DNA of 64,000 nucleotides from Mycobacterium gordonae (GCF_017086405.1 NZ_CP070973.1:868001-932000); one strand, 5' to 3'; shown: positions 49,930-60,015, counted from the first letter of the stretch. Made by a program: numbers and translations. The notes: generated by a model not told the origin, from the letters alone.

Positions 49930-51192
49930 GTGACTGAGGGCTTGACCGAAGGACCAGAGGGCACGACGGCGTGGATCGTCGAGGAACCGGCTTTGGCCGA
50001 GGCCGAAGCCGATGCCGAGACCGATGCCGATCCCGGACCGCGGGTGATGCTGCTCGGTTCCGACGAGTCGGGCCAAGAGGTGGCGGTGGCACTGCAGCGC
50101 CTCGGCGCCGAAGTGATCACCGCGGACGCCGATACGCTGACCGATGCCGAAGAGCTGACGGCCGTCGTGGCGGCGCTGCAGCCGGATTTCGTGGTGACCC
50201 TTCCCGGCGCTTTCGACGGCTCTTCCGCGGCCGCCACGGCTGTGGCGGTCCTCGACGATCTCGAAGCCCAGGACATCGAGCTGGTTCCTGGGGCACGGGC
50301 AGTGCGGTTGACGGCGGACCGGGAAGGTCTGCGGCGGCTGGCCGCGGACGAACTCGGCTTACCCACCGCGCCGTTCTGGTTCGTCGATTCGCTTGCCGAA
50401 CTTCAGGCTGTCGGAGCCCACGCCGGCTATCCGCTGCTGGTCAAGTCGATCGACGGGTCCGGCCGATCGGTCGTAAGGGGCGCCGGCGAGGTGGCGCGGG
50501 CCTTTGAAATCGCGAGCGCGGGCGACCGCGGCCGGGTGTGGGCCGAGACCGTGGTGGACATCGAGTTTTTGGTCACGCTGATCGTAGTGCGCACCGAAGG
50601 TCCGTCTGGGCCGGTCATCGAGTTCTGCGCGCCCATCGGTCACCGCAGCGACGACACCGGCGCGCTGGAATCCTGGCAGCCTCAGCACCTGACCACCGCG
50701 GCGGTGGACGCGGCGAAATCGATCGCCGCACGGATCGTCAAATCGCTGGGCGGACGTGGCGTCTTCAGCGTCGAACTGATGATCAACGGCGACGAGGTGT
50801 ACTTTGCCGAGGTGACCGCGGGTCCCAGTGACAGCGCCTGGGTGACGCTGCGCAGCCAGCGGCTTTCGGTCTTCGAGCTGCAGGCGCGGGCTGTGCTGGG
50901 CGTTGCTGTGGACACCATGATGGTCTCGCCGGGCGCCGCCCGCCTGATCGATCACGGACCGGCCGCGCCGGGCGTGGCGCCCAGCGGTGACGTGCTCGCC
51001 TCCGCTCTGTCGGTGCCCGAGAGCGATCTGCGGGTGTTCGGTTCCACAAGTCATGAGCTGCCCGCCTTGCAACCTGCCTCGGTGCCGGACAAGTGGGGTG
51101 TGACGATGGCCACCGCGCCGGAAGTTACGGCCGCCCGCGACCGCGCCCGGGACGTGGCTGCCCGGCTGAATGTGCGAGACTCGGGCGGGTGA
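49930..51192 (+). CDS. Divergent PurT-like ATP-grasp protein (Rv0389 position)
   Basis: 420 residues with the three-domain ATP-grasp layout of PurT (formate-dependent GAR transformylase). Family segments remain: VALQRLGAEVI, ADREGLRRLAADELGLPTAPF, HAGYPLLVK, FCAPIGHR, ESWQPQ and GGRGVFSVELMINGDEVYFAEV. Several key positions are changed. GSGELGKE is GSDESGQE near residue 40, the VPEIEAI segment reads VTLPGAFDG, SSSGKGQS is reduced to GSGRS, SPRPHDTG is AGPSDSA, and the C-terminal FGKPE and SRRLGVAL read FGSTS and PDKWGVTM. Substrate binding is therefore doubtful. I chose the GTG at 49930 (leaderless promoter); an ATG at 49882 is an alternative. It overlaps the rhodanese gene by 4 bp. Confidence 0.78.
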   Translation: MTEGLTEGPEGTTAWIVEEPALAEAEADAETDADPGPRVMLLGSDESGQEVAVALQRLGAEVITADADTLTDAEELTAVVAALQPDFVVTLPGAFDGSSAAATAVAVLDDLEAQDIELVPGARAVRLTADREGLRRLAADELGLPTAPFWFVDSLAELQAVGAHAGYPLLVKSIDGSGRSVVRGAGEVARAFEIASAGDRGRVWAETVVDIEFLVTLIVVRTEGPSGPVIEFCAPIGHRSDDTGALESWQPQHLTTAAVDAAKSIAARIVKSLGGRGVFSVELMINGDEVYFAEVTAGPSDSAWVTLRSQRLSVFELQARAVLGVAVDTMMVSPGAARLIDHGPAAPGVAPSGDVLASALSVPESDLRVFGSTSHELPALQPASVPDKWGVTMATAPEVTAARDRARDVAARLNVRDSGG

Positions 51193-51608
51193 GTTACGCA
51201 GGAGACATCACGCCGCTGCAGGCGTGGAAATTGCTCAGCGACAATCCCGAGGCCGTGCTGGTGGATGTGCGCACCGACGCCGAATGGCGATTCGTGGGAG
51301 TTCCGGACCTGTCCAGCCTGGGCCGCCAGGTCATCTACGTCGAGTGGAACAAGTCCAACGGACAGCACAACAACGACTTCCTCGCCGAATTGCGGGACAA
51401 GATCCCGCCCACCGGTGACGGCGAGCGCCCCGTGGTGTTCCTGTGTCGCTCGGGCAACCGCTCCATCGGGGCGGCCGAAGTGGCAACCGAGGCCGGATTC
51501 GCGCCGTCGTACAACGTGCTGGACGGCTTCGAAGGTCAGCTCGACGCCCATGGGCACCGCGGCGAGACGGGCTGGCGCGCGGTCGGGCTTCCCTGGAAAC
51601 AGGGTTAG
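51189..51608 (+). CDS. Rhodanese-like sulfurtransferase (Rv0390-like)
   Basis: 139 residues, a single rhodanese domain. The active-site loop CRSGNR starts at Cys86, which would carry the persulfide. AVLVDVRTDAEWRFVG near the N-terminus is the family entry motif. The GTG at 51189 overlaps the purT-like stop (GTGA), and metZ starts 8 bp later. The pairing with a sulfhydrylase suggests a role in sulfur supply, an inference from context. Confidence 0.92.
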   Translation: MSYAGDITPLQAWKLLSDNPEAVLVDVRTDAEWRFVGVPDLSSLGRQVIYVEWNKSNGQHNNDFLAELRDKIPPTGDGERPVVFLCRSGNRSIGAAEVATEAGFAPSYNVLDGFEGQLDAHGHRGETGWRAVGLPWKQG

Positions 51609-51616
51609 TAGCCACG

Positions 51617-52810
51617 ATGAAGGACCTGCCTGACGGCGTGAGCCAGGCAACTCTCGGGGTGCGCGGCGGACTGACGCGATCGGGGTTCGAGGAGACGTCC
51701 GAGGCGATCTTCCTGTCGTCGGGCTATGTGTATCCCTCCGCGGAGGTCGCCGAGCAGTCATTCACCGGCGAGGTGGAGCACTACGTCTACTCGCGCTACG
51801 GCAACCCGACTGTGAACATGTTCCAGGAACGGCTGCGTCTGATCGAGGATGCCCCGGCGGCGTTCGCGACGGCCAGTGGCATGGCCGCGGTCTTCGTCTC
51901 CCTCGGCGCGCTGCTGGGCGCCGGCGACCGATTGGTCGCGGCGCGCAGCCTGTTCGGATCCTGTTTCGTGGTGTGCAATGAAATCCTGCCGCGCTGGGGC
52001 GTGGAGACCGTGTTCGTCGACGGCGACGACCTGGCCCAGTGGGAACAGGCGCTGTCACAGCCGACCCAGGCGGTGTTCTTCGAGACGCCCTCCAATCCCA
52101 TGCAGTCGTTGGTCGACATTGCGGCGGTCACCGAGATGGCGCATGCCGCGGGTGCAAAAGTGGTGCTGGACAATGTTTTTGCCACACCCCTACTGCAGCA
52201 GGGTTTTCCCCTCGGCGTGGACGTGGTGGTCTATTCGGGCACCAAGCACATCGACGGCCAGGGTCGGGTGCTCGGCGGTGCCATCCTCGGTGACAAGGAG
52301 TACATCGACGGCCCGGTGCAGAAGCTGATGCGCCACACCGGCCCTGCGATGAGCGCCTTCAATGCCTGGGTGATGCTCAAAGGCCTTGAGACACTTGCTG
52401 TTCGGGTTCAGTACAGCAACGCCTCGGCGCAGCGCGTCGCGGAGTTCCTGGAAGGCCACTCCGCCGTGAACTGGGTGCGTTACCCGTTCCTGCCGTCGCA
52501 CCCGCAGTTCGATCTGGCCAAGCGCCAGATGTCCGGCGGCGGAACGGTAGTCACGTTCGAGCTGGACGCGGCCCACGGTGCCGCCAAGCAACGTGCCTTC
52601 GAGGTGTTGGACAAGCTACGCCTGATCGACATCTCCAACAACCTCGGTGACACGAAATCCCTTGTGACACACCCCGCTACGACTACGCACCGGGCGATGG
52701 GCCCGGAAGGCCGGGCCGCCATCGGACTCGGTGACGGCGTGGTCCGGATCTCGGTCGGCCTGGAAGGCACCGACGATCTCATCGCCGACATCGACCAGGC
52801 GCTCAGCTAG
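51617..52810 (+). CDS. metZ: O-succinylhomoserine sulfhydrylase
   Basis: 397 residues. This PLP enzyme of the Cys/Met gamma-synthase family forms homocysteine from O-succinylhomoserine and sulfide. The PLP lysine is Lys210 in YSGTKHIDGQGR. SRYGNPTVNMFQERL, ATASGMAAV and FFETPSNPM are conserved cofactor contacts. The start is the ATG at 51617; a longer reading from 51443 lies in the rhodanese gene. Orthologue of Rv0391, third gene of the purT-like/rhodanese/metZ row. A PE_PGRS converges 70 bp downstream. Confidence 0.95.
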   Translation: MKDLPDGVSQATLGVRGGLTRSGFEETSEAIFLSSGYVYPSAEVAEQSFTGEVEHYVYSRYGNPTVNMFQERLRLIEDAPAAFATASGMAAVFVSLGALLGAGDRLVAARSLFGSCFVVCNEILPRWGVETVFVDGDDLAQWEQALSQPTQAVFFETPSNPMQSLVDIAAVTEMAHAAGAKVVLDNVFATPLLQQGFPLGVDVVVYSGTKHIDGQGRVLGGAILGDKEYIDGPVQKLMRHTGPAMSAFNAWVMLKGLETLAVRVQYSNASAQRVAEFLEGHSAVNWVRYPFLPSHPQFDLAKRQMSGGGTVVTFELDAAHGAAKQRAFEVLDKLRLIDISNNLGDTKSLVTHPATTTHRAMGPEGRAAIGLGDGVVRISVGLEGTDDLIADIDQALS

Positions 52811-52880
52811 CGTGGTACCGGTCCACTACCCGGGCAGCGAATACTTGAACGGGCCTCAGAAGTCATCGCGTCAGATGGCT

Positions 52881-55800
52881 TCAGAGCGCGGTCTGTCCGG
52901 GACTGCCCGCACCGCCGTTGGGATGACCGACGCCGCCCTTACCGAAATTGGAGAAGCCGCCGGCGCCGCCACCTCCGCCGCTGACGCCCCCCTTCCCCCC
53001 GCCAGTTAAGTAACCGGAATTGGTGCCGCCCGCTCCGCCGGCATCACCCTCGGCACCGTTGCCACCGCTGAGGTTTTCGACGCCGCCGGAGCCGCCACCT
53101 CCGCCGATGCCGGTCGACATGGGGCCGCCCACGCCGCCGGCACCGCCGCTAGCGCTGCCGACAGTAGTGCTCGTATCGCCGCCGGCGCCGCCGGCGCCGG
53201 CGTTGGGAATCGACAGGCTGCCGGACCCACCTCCGCCACCTCCGCCACCGCCACGTCCAGCAGAGAAACGATCGACGGCCGCGTAAGCAATACCACCGCC
53301 GCCGCCGCCACCGCCACCGCCACCTTTGCCGCCGATACCTAGGTGAGCGACGTCACCGCCGCCACCGGTGCCGCCGCCACCACCGAGTCCGAAGGTGTTC
53401 AAGAGGGTCGTGGCGTTGCCGCCGTTACCGCCGTCACCGCCCTGGCCGCCCGCAGCGCCCGTTCCGCCGCTGCCGATCCCGGTGCCAGCGTTGCCGCCGC
53501 CACCGCCTGCGCCACCGCCACCGCCACCACCCCCAGCGACAGTGATGTTAAACACGGTCGTCGCATGGGCACCTCCGATGCCGGCGTTACCGCCGTTGCC
53601 ACCGTGGCCGCCTTCGCCGTTGGTCCCGCCGAAGGGGGTGTCGCCGCCGGCTCCGCCGCTGCCGCCTCGGCCGCCGTCGCCGCCCCGGCCGCCCGGGTTC
53701 GTCGCGAAGCTGCCGGTGCCGTTCGCGCCGGTGCCGCCAGCACCGGCGTCACCTCCGGTGGCACCGGGGCCGCCAGCCGCCCCACCGATGCCGCCCCCTC
53801 CGCCATTACCCCCAGCTCCGCCCTTGCCATAGGCCAACCCAGTCACCCCCGCTGCGCCGCCGCCGCCTTTGCCGCCGGCTCCGGCGTTTCCGCCGGCGCC
53901 ATCGGCTCCGACGGTGCCCACTGTGCCGCCCGCGCCGCCGGCGCCGCCGCTGCCGCCGGTGCTGCCGTTGCCGCCGTTGCTGCCATCGCCGTCGAGGGTG
54001 GCGTCGTAGCCCGCACCGCCGGTGCCGCCGTGTCCGCCGGCCCCGCCGGTGCCGCTGACGGCCCCGGTGCCTCCGGCGTTGCCGCCGGTGCCGCCGGCAC
54101 CACCGTGGCCGGCGGTTTGTCCGTCACGCAGGCTGGCCGTGCCGGGCGTGCCGTCAGCACCGTTGCCGCCGGCGCCGGCGTCGCCGCCGTCGCCGTCGGT
54201 ACCTGCCACGCCGCCCAGGCCGCCGCCGGCACCGCCTTGGCCTCCGGCTCCGCCGTTACCGCCGGCACCGCCATCGCCGCCGGCCACCCCGGCCGCGGCG
54301 CCGCCGCCTTTGCCGCCGGCTCCGGCGTTTCCGCCGGCGCCATCGGCTCCGACGGTGCCCACTGTGCCGCCCGCGCCGCCGGCGCCGCCGCTGCCGCCGG
54401 TGCTGCCGTTGCCGCCGTTGCTGCCATCGCCGTCGAGGGTGGCGTCGTAGCCCGCACCGCCGGTGCCGCCGTGTCCGCCGGCCCCGCCGGTGCCGCTGAC
54501 GGCCCCGGTGCCTCCGGCGTTGCCGCCGGTGCCGCCGGCACCACCGTGGCCGGCGGTTTGTCCGTCACGCAGGCTGGCCGTGCCGGGCGTGCCGTCAGCA
54601 CCGTTGCCGCCGGCGCCGGCGTCGCCGCCGTCGCCGTCGGTACCTGCCACGCCGCCCAGGCCGCCGCCGGCACCGCCTTGGCCTCCGGCTCCGCCGTTAC
54701 CGCCGGCACCGCCATCGCCGCCGGCCACCCCGGCCGCGGCGCCGCCGCCTTTGCCGCCGGCTCCGGCGTTCCCGCCATCACCAGCGATCACGCCCACGCC
54801 ACCCGACCCGCCGTTGCCGCCCGCGCCGCCGGCACCACCGGAGGTGCCGTCGTTGTCGGCGCTCGCGTCGTAGCCCGCACCGCCGGTGCCACCGCCGCCT
54901 CCGGAACCGCCATGAGCGGATGCCCCGGACGCACCGCGCAACCCCAAGAAGTTTGACCCGCACAATCCCCCCGACCCCCCAGCACCAGCAGCCCCAGCGT
55001 TGCCGCCTACTCCGCCGTCACCACCTAGGCCGCCGGCCCGGGAAAGCGCGGCGCCGGCACCACCGTCAGCGCCGGTCCCGCCAGTCCCACCGGCGCCACC
55101 AGCTCCTCCTGCACCGCCATTGCTGAACAACCCGATACTGGTGCCGCCGGCGCCGCCGACCCCACCATCTCCGCCCGCGGTGCCCGGGTTGCCGGCCGCA
55201 CCCGGGCCCACGACAGCGCCGTCCGCACCGGACCCGCCCGCCCCGCCAGCACCGCCAGCCCCACCGGTGAAGAACAGCGGCGCCCGGGCCAGTCCGCCGG
55301 CCCCGCCAGCCCCGCCGGTGCCACCGGCCTCGGTCGCCGCGCCCGTCCCCCCGGCGCCCCCGGCGCCGCCATGTCCGCCGAACCCACCCAGCAACCCACC
55401 GGTACCGCCACGCCCGCCGCCCCCGCCGACCATGCCCGCACCGCCAGCCCCACCAGCCCCGCCGCCCGCGCCGTCGCCGAACAGTCCGGCATTACCACCA
55501 GCGCCGCCGTGCCCGCCTACGCCGCCAGCCTGGGACAGCAGCGGACCGACAGCCCCGTCGCCCCCGGCACCACCCGCGCCGCCGCCGCCACCACCGCTGA
55601 ACAGCCCGATGCTGTTGCCCCCGGCACCGCCGGCTCCGCCGGCTCCACCGACAGAACTGCCGAGCACACCTAGACCACCCGCCCCGCCGTCCCCGCCGGC
55701 CCCACCGGTGAAGAACAGCGGGCCGCGAGCCATTCCGCCAGCACCGCCGGCACCGCCAGCACCTCCGATCACGGTCGCCGCGCCCGTCCCCCCGGCGCCC

Positions 55801-56423
55801 CCGGCGCCGCCATGTCCGCCGAACCCGCCCAACAACCCACCGGCACCGCCTCGTCCACCAGCACCGCCGAGCATGCCCACGGTTCCCGAGCCCCCGGCCC
55901 CACCGGCACCGCCATTACCGAACAGTCCAGCACTGCCTCCAGCTCCGCCGACCTGTCCGGCTGCCCCCGAACCACCGTTGCCGCCGTTGCCGATCAAGAA
56001 CCCACCCGGACGCCCGGATTGCCCCGTGCCCGGCGCGCCGTCGGCGCCGTTGCCGATCAGCGGACGCCCGAACAACAGAGTGGTGGGCGCGTTGATCGCA
56101 CCCAGGATTTCCTGCTCCAGCGATTGCAGCGGCGAGGTGTTGGCGGCCTCCGCCGCCGCATACGCCCAACCGCTTGCGGTCAACGCCTCAACAAAGTCGG
56201 CGTGAAACGCCGCGACCTGAGCGCTCAGCACCTGATACTCCTCGGCGTAGCTGCCCATCAGCGCCGAGACCGCCGCCGAGACCTCATCCGATGCCGCTAC
56301 TGCCAACGATGTCGTCGCGCGCGCCGCCGCAGCGTTCGCTGTCCGCACCGCCGACCCTAGACCGGTCAGCTCCTGCCCCGCCGCGGCTAATTCCGTGGGC
56401 GACGCGATCGCAAATGACAACAT
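52881..56423 (-). CDS. PE_PGRS family protein with internal 441-bp duplication
   Basis: 1,180 residues. The PE domain ([22 protein letters not shown] ... [19 protein letters not shown]) and linker [22 protein letters not shown] precede PGRS repeats. The C-terminal third changes to long GGGGGGGGAGG tracts and ends [21 protein letters not shown]. Non-glycine inserts such as [15 protein letters not shown] are present. The start ATG at 56423 is 6 nt after a GGAGC. It inserts between metZ and ndhA, which are adjacent in M. tuberculosis. Likely ESX-5 exported. Confidence 0.88.
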   Translation of the reverse strand: MLSFAIASPTELAAAGQELTGLGSAVRTANAAAARATTSLAVAASDEVSAAVSALMGSYAEEYQVLSAQVAAFHADFVEALTASGWAYAAAEAANTSPLQSLEQEILGAINAPTTLLFGRPLIGNGADGAPGTGQSGRPGGFLIGNGGNGGSGAAGQVGGAGGSAGLFGNGGAGGAGGSGTVGMLGGAGGRGGAGGLLGGFGGHGGAGGAGGTGAATVIGGAGGAGGAGGMARGPLFFTGGAGGDGGAGGLGVLGSSVGGAGGAGGAGGNSIGLFSGGGGGGAGGAGGDGAVGPLLSQAGGVGGHGGAGGNAGLFGDGAGGGAGGAGGAGMVGGGGGRGGTGGLLGGFGGHGGAGGAGGTGAATEAGGTGGAGGAGGLARAPLFFTGGAGGAGGAGGSGADGAVVGPGAAGNPGTAGGDGGVGGAGGTSIGLFSNGGAGGAGGAGGTGGTGADGGAGAALSRAGGLGGDGGVGGNAGAAGAGGSGGLCGSNFLGLRGASGASAHGGSGGGGGTGGAGYDASADNDGTSGGAGGAGGNGGSGGVGVIAGDGGNAGAGGKGGGAAAGVAGGDGGAGGNGGAGGQGGAGGGLGGVAGTDGDGGDAGAGGNGADGTPGTASLRDGQTAGHGGAGGTGGNAGGTGAVSGTGGAGGHGGTGGAGYDATLDGDGSNGGNGSTGGSGGAGGAGGTVGTVGADGAGGNAGAGGKGGGAAAGVAGGDGGAGGNGGAGGQGGAGGGLGGVAGTDGDGGDAGAGGNGADGTPGTASLRDGQTAGHGGAGGTGGNAGGTGAVSGTGGAGGHGGTGGAGYDATLDGDGSNGGNGSTGGSGGAGGAGGTVGTVGADGAGGNAGAGGKGGGGAAGVTGLAYGKGGAGGNGGGGGIGGAAGGPGATGGDAGAGGTGANGTGSFATNPGGRGGDGGRGGSGGAGGDTPFGGTNGEGGHGGNGGNAGIGGAHATTVFNITVAGGGGGGGGAGGGGGNAGTGIGSGGTGAAGGQGGDGGNGGNATTLLNTFGLGGGGGTGGGGDVAHLGIGGKGGGGGGGGGGGIAYAAVDRFSAGRGGGGGGGGGSGSLSIPNAGAGGAGGDTSTTVGSASGGAGGVGGPMSTGIGGGGGSGGVENLSGGNGAEGDAGGAGGTNSGYLTGGGKGGVSGGGGGAGGFSNFGKGGVGHPNGGAGSPGQTAL
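53863..54745 (-). repeat. Two near-identical 441-bp direct repeats inside the PE_PGRS
   Basis: Two consecutive 441-bp (147-codon) units are nearly identical at DNA level, for example the stretches beginning near 53863 and 54304 (both reading CCGCCTTTGCCGCCGGCTCC). They encode [18 protein letters not shown] and [20 protein letters not shown] once each. A third partial copy (to ~54880) has diverged. The units keep frame. Confidence 0.82.
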
Positions 56424-56726
56424 CGAGAGCTCCGATCGTTGAATTGGGAAAACTGGGGCTTCCGGGGCTACCGATCCGCGGCGAATACCGGCAGGTGAAG
56501 CAGTAGGTCGGCTGCGGCAAAATATGTCCCTGGCCCGATGTATTGACCAGCATAGTTCGGGAACAATACACGAATTATCGGTCTCTGCTGGCCAATTATC
56601 GAGATATTCTCGCGTCCTAATTGGACAGAAATCCGATTTTGTTCGTCGATTTGTACAATTGCGATGGATTGTGCACTGTGAATTTTAATACGGGCGTCAA
56701 TTAAACAAATTTAAATTGTTTGAATC
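56424..56726. other. AT-rich upstream region of the PE_PGRS, no gene
   Basis: About 300 bp without a supported gene. From ~56515 to 56725 the DNA is clearly AT-rich compared with the rest of the window. It contains an imperfect palindrome AAACAAATTTAAATTGTTT at 56703-56721. It should contain the PE_PGRS promoter (minus strand), and AT-rich islands of this kind are typical targets of Lsr2 or EspR-like proteins; that binding is an inference. Confidence 0.45.
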
Positions 56727-56995
56727 GAGAAGTTGGCCGGGCTGCTGGTCAGCGCGTCGAGCCGGGCGGACACCCTGGACCCGGCGCGCACCATCGACTG
56801 GATGCTCGTCGTCGATCAACCCGGGCAACAGTCGGCCGGCGACGCCCGCATCCACGACGTGGTCGCCGAGCCGCTATCCGACATCGGCTGGGACACAACG
56901 ATTGCCACACTCAGCGGCGACCAACTACGCCGGGTCCAGCTCGCCTGTTGCCGAGAAAGGCGTGTCCTCAGTGGATCGCCAGCTGGCCCCCTGAG
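56727..56995 (+). pseudogene. Possible remnant of an ABC-type ATPase gene
   Basis: An open stretch with no proper start reads KLAGLLVSASSRADTL, DPARTIDWML and TTIATLSGDQLRRVQLA. The last part resembles the ABC signature LSGGQxRRVxLA of ABC-F proteins, with one Gly replaced by Asp. It ends without Walker motifs just before ndhA. Low confidence; it could be chance similarity. Confidence 0.3.
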
Positions 56996-58411
56996 TCAGC
57001 CGGCCGCTCGTTGTTCGGCCGCTTCCGCGCGTTCGGCGGCGGCCAGCGTGCCTTCTTCGGCGTACTCCCTGACCCAATTGACCGCCACCCGCGCGTAGAT
57101 CATCTGACTGGTGATGGCCATCTGACCCCGGGTGCGGCCCAGGAAGGCCAGGCCCCAGGAGAACATGGCCGCGATCCGGTTGCGGTGTCCGACAAGGTAG
57201 ATCAGGTGCAGCCCCAGCCAGGCCAGCCAGGCGAAGAACCCCGCGAACTCTAGCTTGCCGATCTGTGTGACGGCGTTGTAGTGCGAGATGAGGGCCATAC
57301 TGCCCTTGTTGAAGTACTGGAACGGCTCGCGGGCGGCCGGGTCGTCCTTGCCCTTGACGACGTTCTTGATCACGCCGGTGGCGTACTTCGCCCCCTGAAT
57401 CGCACCCTGCGCCATCCCCGGCACCCCGGGCACCGACATCAGGTCGCCGACCACGAAGACGTTCGGGTGCCCCTTGACGGTGAGGTCGGGCTCCACGACA
57501 ACCCTTCCGGCACGGTCGGTTTCGGTCCCGTCTGACTGATCGGCGATCATCTTGCCCAGCGAGCTGGCCTGCACCCCGGCGGCCCACACCTTGCAGGCGC
57601 ATTCGATGCGGCGTTCGGTGCCGTCCTTGTCCTTGACGGTGATGCCCTTGTAGTCGACCGCGGTGACCATCGCGTTGAGCTGGACCTCGACGTCCATCTT
57701 CTCCAGCTTGTGCTGCGCCTTGGCGCCCAACTTGGGGCCCATGGGCGGCAACACCGCGGGGGCCGCGTCGAGCAGAATGACTCGGCACTCGCTGGGTGTG
57801 ATGGTCCGGAACGCTCCCGCCAGGGTGCGCTCGGCGAGTTGGACGATCTCACCCGCCAGTTCGACACCGGTGGGTCCCGCTCCGACCACGACGAAGGTCA
57901 GCCGGCGTTCGCGTTCGGCGTGGTCGGTGGCGACCTCGGCGGCTTCGAAGGCGCCGAGGATGCGGCCGCGCAGCTCTAGCGCGTCGTCGATGGTCTTCAT
58001 GCCTGGCGCGAACGTGGCGAAATGGTCATTGCCGAAATAGGACTGCTGGGCGCCCGCGGCCACGATCAGGCTGTCGTAGTGCGTGACGGTCTCCATGTTG
58101 ATGAGCTTGGAGGTCACCGTCTGGGAGTCCAGATTGATGTCGCTCACCTCACCCAGGATCACGCGCACGTTCTTCTGCTTGCGCAGGATCAGCCGGGTCG
58201 TCGGCGCGATGTCGCCTTCGGACAGGATGCCGGTCGCCACCTGATACAGCAGCGGTTGAAACAGGTGGGTGGTCGTCTTGGAGATCAGGGTGATATCGAC
58301 GTCGGCCCGCTTGAGTGCCTTCGCCGCGTTGAGGCCGCCGAAGCCGCTTCCGATGATGACGACGTGGTGGCGCTTCTCGGCAGTCGAGGCTTCGGCGGGT
58401 GGGGGCGTCAT
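56996..58411 (-). CDS. ndhA: Type II NADH dehydrogenase (NdhA-like)
   Basis: 471 residues. This non-proton-pumping NADH:menaquinone oxidoreductase is attached to the inner membrane face. The FAD motif GSGFGG is at 21-26 with VVIIGSGFGGLNAAKAL, the NAD motif is VVVGAGPTGVELAGE (~173-187), and VFVVGDLMSVPGVPGMAQGAIQ holds the second flavin contact. A C-terminal hydrophobic stretch (FAGFFAWLAWLGLHLIYLVG) anchors it. Position after metZ matches ndhA (Rv0392c) rather than ndh, so the symbol rests on synteny. Start ATG 58411. Confidence 0.9.
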   Translation of the reverse strand: MTPPPAEASTAEKRHHVVIIGSGFGGLNAAKALKRADVDITLISKTTTHLFQPLLYQVATGILSEGDIAPTTRLILRKQKNVRVILGEVSDINLDSQTVTSKLINMETVTHYDSLIVAAGAQQSYFGNDHFATFAPGMKTIDDALELRGRILGAFEAAEVATDHAERERRLTFVVVGAGPTGVELAGEIVQLAERTLAGAFRTITPSECRVILLDAAPAVLPPMGPKLGAKAQHKLEKMDVEVQLNAMVTAVDYKGITVKDKDGTERRIECACKVWAAGVQASSLGKMIADQSDGTETDRAGRVVVEPDLTVKGHPNVFVVGDLMSVPGVPGMAQGAIQGAKYATGVIKNVVKGKDDPAAREPFQYFNKGSMALISHYNAVTQIGKLEFAGFFAWLAWLGLHLIYLVGHRNRIAAMFSWGLAFLGRTRGQMAITSQMIYARVAVNWVREYAEEGTLAAAERAEAAEQRAAG

Positions 58412-58565
58412 GGTCCTCCTTCAGTCTGGTCACTGCAGCGCATCTACCGTACGACTCAACCAGCCGAAAGTCGCCTGACATCGAGACATCGCCGCGGCGT
58501 TTAATGGGAGCTTCGCGCGTGTACACCCTCGGTGCGCGATCCCCGGAGAAATGAAGGAGAATCTC

Positions 58566-58757
58566 ATGCCCCTCGACGACGACGACATCACCACCTCTGG
58601 CGGCGAAGGCGAAGGCACCGCCGACGGTGGCTCCAATCCCGAAGGCCACGACGGCGGAGCCGACGGAACGGCGAGCGAAGGTTCGAAGGGTGAAGGCACT
58701 GCCGACGGTGGCTCCAACCCCGAAGGTCACGACGGCGGCGCTGATGGGACTGCGTGA
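58566..58757 (+). CDS. Small acidic repeat peptide, candidate precursor of a peptide-modification locus
   Basis: 63 residues, preceded by an AAGGAGA ribosome-binding site at 58554-58560. The leader-like start PLDDDDITTSGGE is followed by two identical 22-residue repeats (GEGTADGGSNPEGHDGGADG + TA at 58608-58673 and 58689-58754) separated by SEGSK, and ends directly after the second. There is no Cys, Lys-rich part or membrane segment. The two repeats differ at DNA level only at third codon positions, so the protein sequence is under selection. The JmjC/cupin gene starts 22 bp downstream. I do not recognise a described family; modification of Asp, Asn or His by the neighbour, or metal binding, are possibilities. 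Confidence 0.7.
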   Translation: MPLDDDDITTSGGEGEGTADGGSNPEGHDGGADGTASEGSKGEGTADGGSNPEGHDGGADGTA

Positions 58758-58779
58758 CCACCTCTAGCTGAGCCGCTAG

Positions 58780-60015
58780 ATGTTGAGTCGCTGTGCGGCT
58801 GCCGATGCCGGGTTGTTCGCAACCCGGCATTGGGGCCGCAGGCCCCTGCTCAGCCGCGCCGACGAGCTGCCGCGCGATTTCAGTGATCTGCTGTCGCCGG
58901 CCGCGGTCGACGAGTTGATTAGCCGGCGCGGGGTTCGTACGCCGTTCATTCGGATGGCGAAGGCCGGCGACGTGCTGGCCCGGGACTGCTATGTCGGTCC
59001 CGCAGGGTTCGGAGCCGAGATGCCGGATCAGGTGGACTCGGCCAAAGTGCTGGCCGAGTTCGCCGCCGGCGCAACGATTGTCCTGCAAGGGCTGCACCGG
59101 TTGTGGCCGCCGCTGGTCGACTTCGTTCGGTCCATGGTCGACGATCTTGGGCATCCGGTGCAGGCGAACGCCTATGTGACTCCGCCCGGCAATCGCGGGT
59201 TCGACCCGCACTACGACGTGCACGACGTGTTCGTCCTGCAGGTCTCGGGTGAGAAGCACTGGACGGTGCACGAGCCCGTCCATCAGCATCCGCTGCCGTC
59301 GCAGCCCTGGACACAACACCGCGACGCCATCACTGCGCGGATCAAGGAAGACCCGGTCATCGATACCGTCCTGTCAGCCGGCGACGCCCTGTATCTCCCC
59401 CGAGGTTGGGTGCATTCGGCCCGGTCGCTGGGAACCACGTCGATCCACCTGACCGTCGGGGTGTCGGCGACGACGTATCTCGACGTGGTCCGTGCGGTCG
59501 TCGACACGCTCGGTGCGGATGCTGAGTTCAGAAGGCCGCTGCCGCTGGGCATCAATGTGACCAATCGCGACGACATGGCGGCGACGACGAGCAAGATACT
59601 GGCGCACCTGGTCGACACCGTGCGCGATCGGGCCGCCGATCTGAGCGAGGGGGCGGCCGCGCGTCTGTCGGACCGTCACGCTCAGAACACCAGACCCGTA
59701 CCGGTCCAGGTGCTGGCCACGCTGCAGGACGCCGAACGGGCCGGAGCGATATCGGTTCGATGGCGGCACGGGCTGATCGGAACAGCGCAACTCGTCGACG
59801 GCCGCGTAGTCCTGCGGCTGCCCGAGAAGACCATGACGTTTCCCGAGTCGTGCGCGCCGGCGATCGAGGCCTTACACCGTGGGCTGGTCGCCGATGCCGA
59901 CACCCTGCCCGGCCTTGATCGAGCAGACTCGACCGTGTTGATACGGCGGCTGTTGCGGGAAGCGGTGGTGGTATCCGCGGAGGGTGCCCCCACGGCGACG
60001 CCGGAGGAAAGGTGA
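58780..60015 (+). CDS. JmjC/cupin-4 (ROXA-like) Fe(II)/2-oxoglutarate oxygenase
   Basis: 411 residues. The cupin core runs from ~90 to ~240. The iron triad is intact: His144 and Asp146 in FDPHYDVHDVF, and His212 in GWVHSA. LQVSGEKHWTVHEP and LPRGW are family contacts. A C-terminal winged-helix-like region (~250-400) is typical of ribosomal-oxygenase (YcfD/ROXA) proteins, which hydroxylate Arg or His residues in proteins. The natural substrate here may be the adjacent repeat peptide, an inference. The start is the ATG at 58780, and the 3' end overlaps the next gene by 4 bp (GTGA). Confidence 0.85.
   Translation: MLSRCAAADAGLFATRHWGRRPLLSRADELPRDFSDLLSPAAVDELISRRGVRTPFIRMAKAGDVLARDCYVGPAGFGAEMPDQVDSAKVLAEFAAGATIVLQGLHRLWPPLVDFVRSMVDDLGHPVQANAYVTPPGNRGFDPHYDVHDVFVLQVSGEKHWTVHEPVHQHPLPSQPWTQHRDAITARIKEDPVIDTVLSAGDALYLPRGWVHSARSLGTTSIHLTVGVSATTYLDVVRAVVDTLGADAEFRRPLPLGINVTNRDDMAATTSKILAHLVDTVRDRAADLSEGAAARLSDRHAQNTRPVPVQVLATLQDAERAGAISVRWRHGLIGTAQLVDGRVVLRLPEKTMTFPESCAPAIEALHRGLVADADTLPGLDRADSTVLIRRLLREAVVVSAEGAPTATPEER

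Noticed and set aside
56727..56995. A working ABC-F protein before ndhA
   Set aside because: Only a weak signature-motif resemblance with no Walker A or B; listed as a low-confidence remnant instead.
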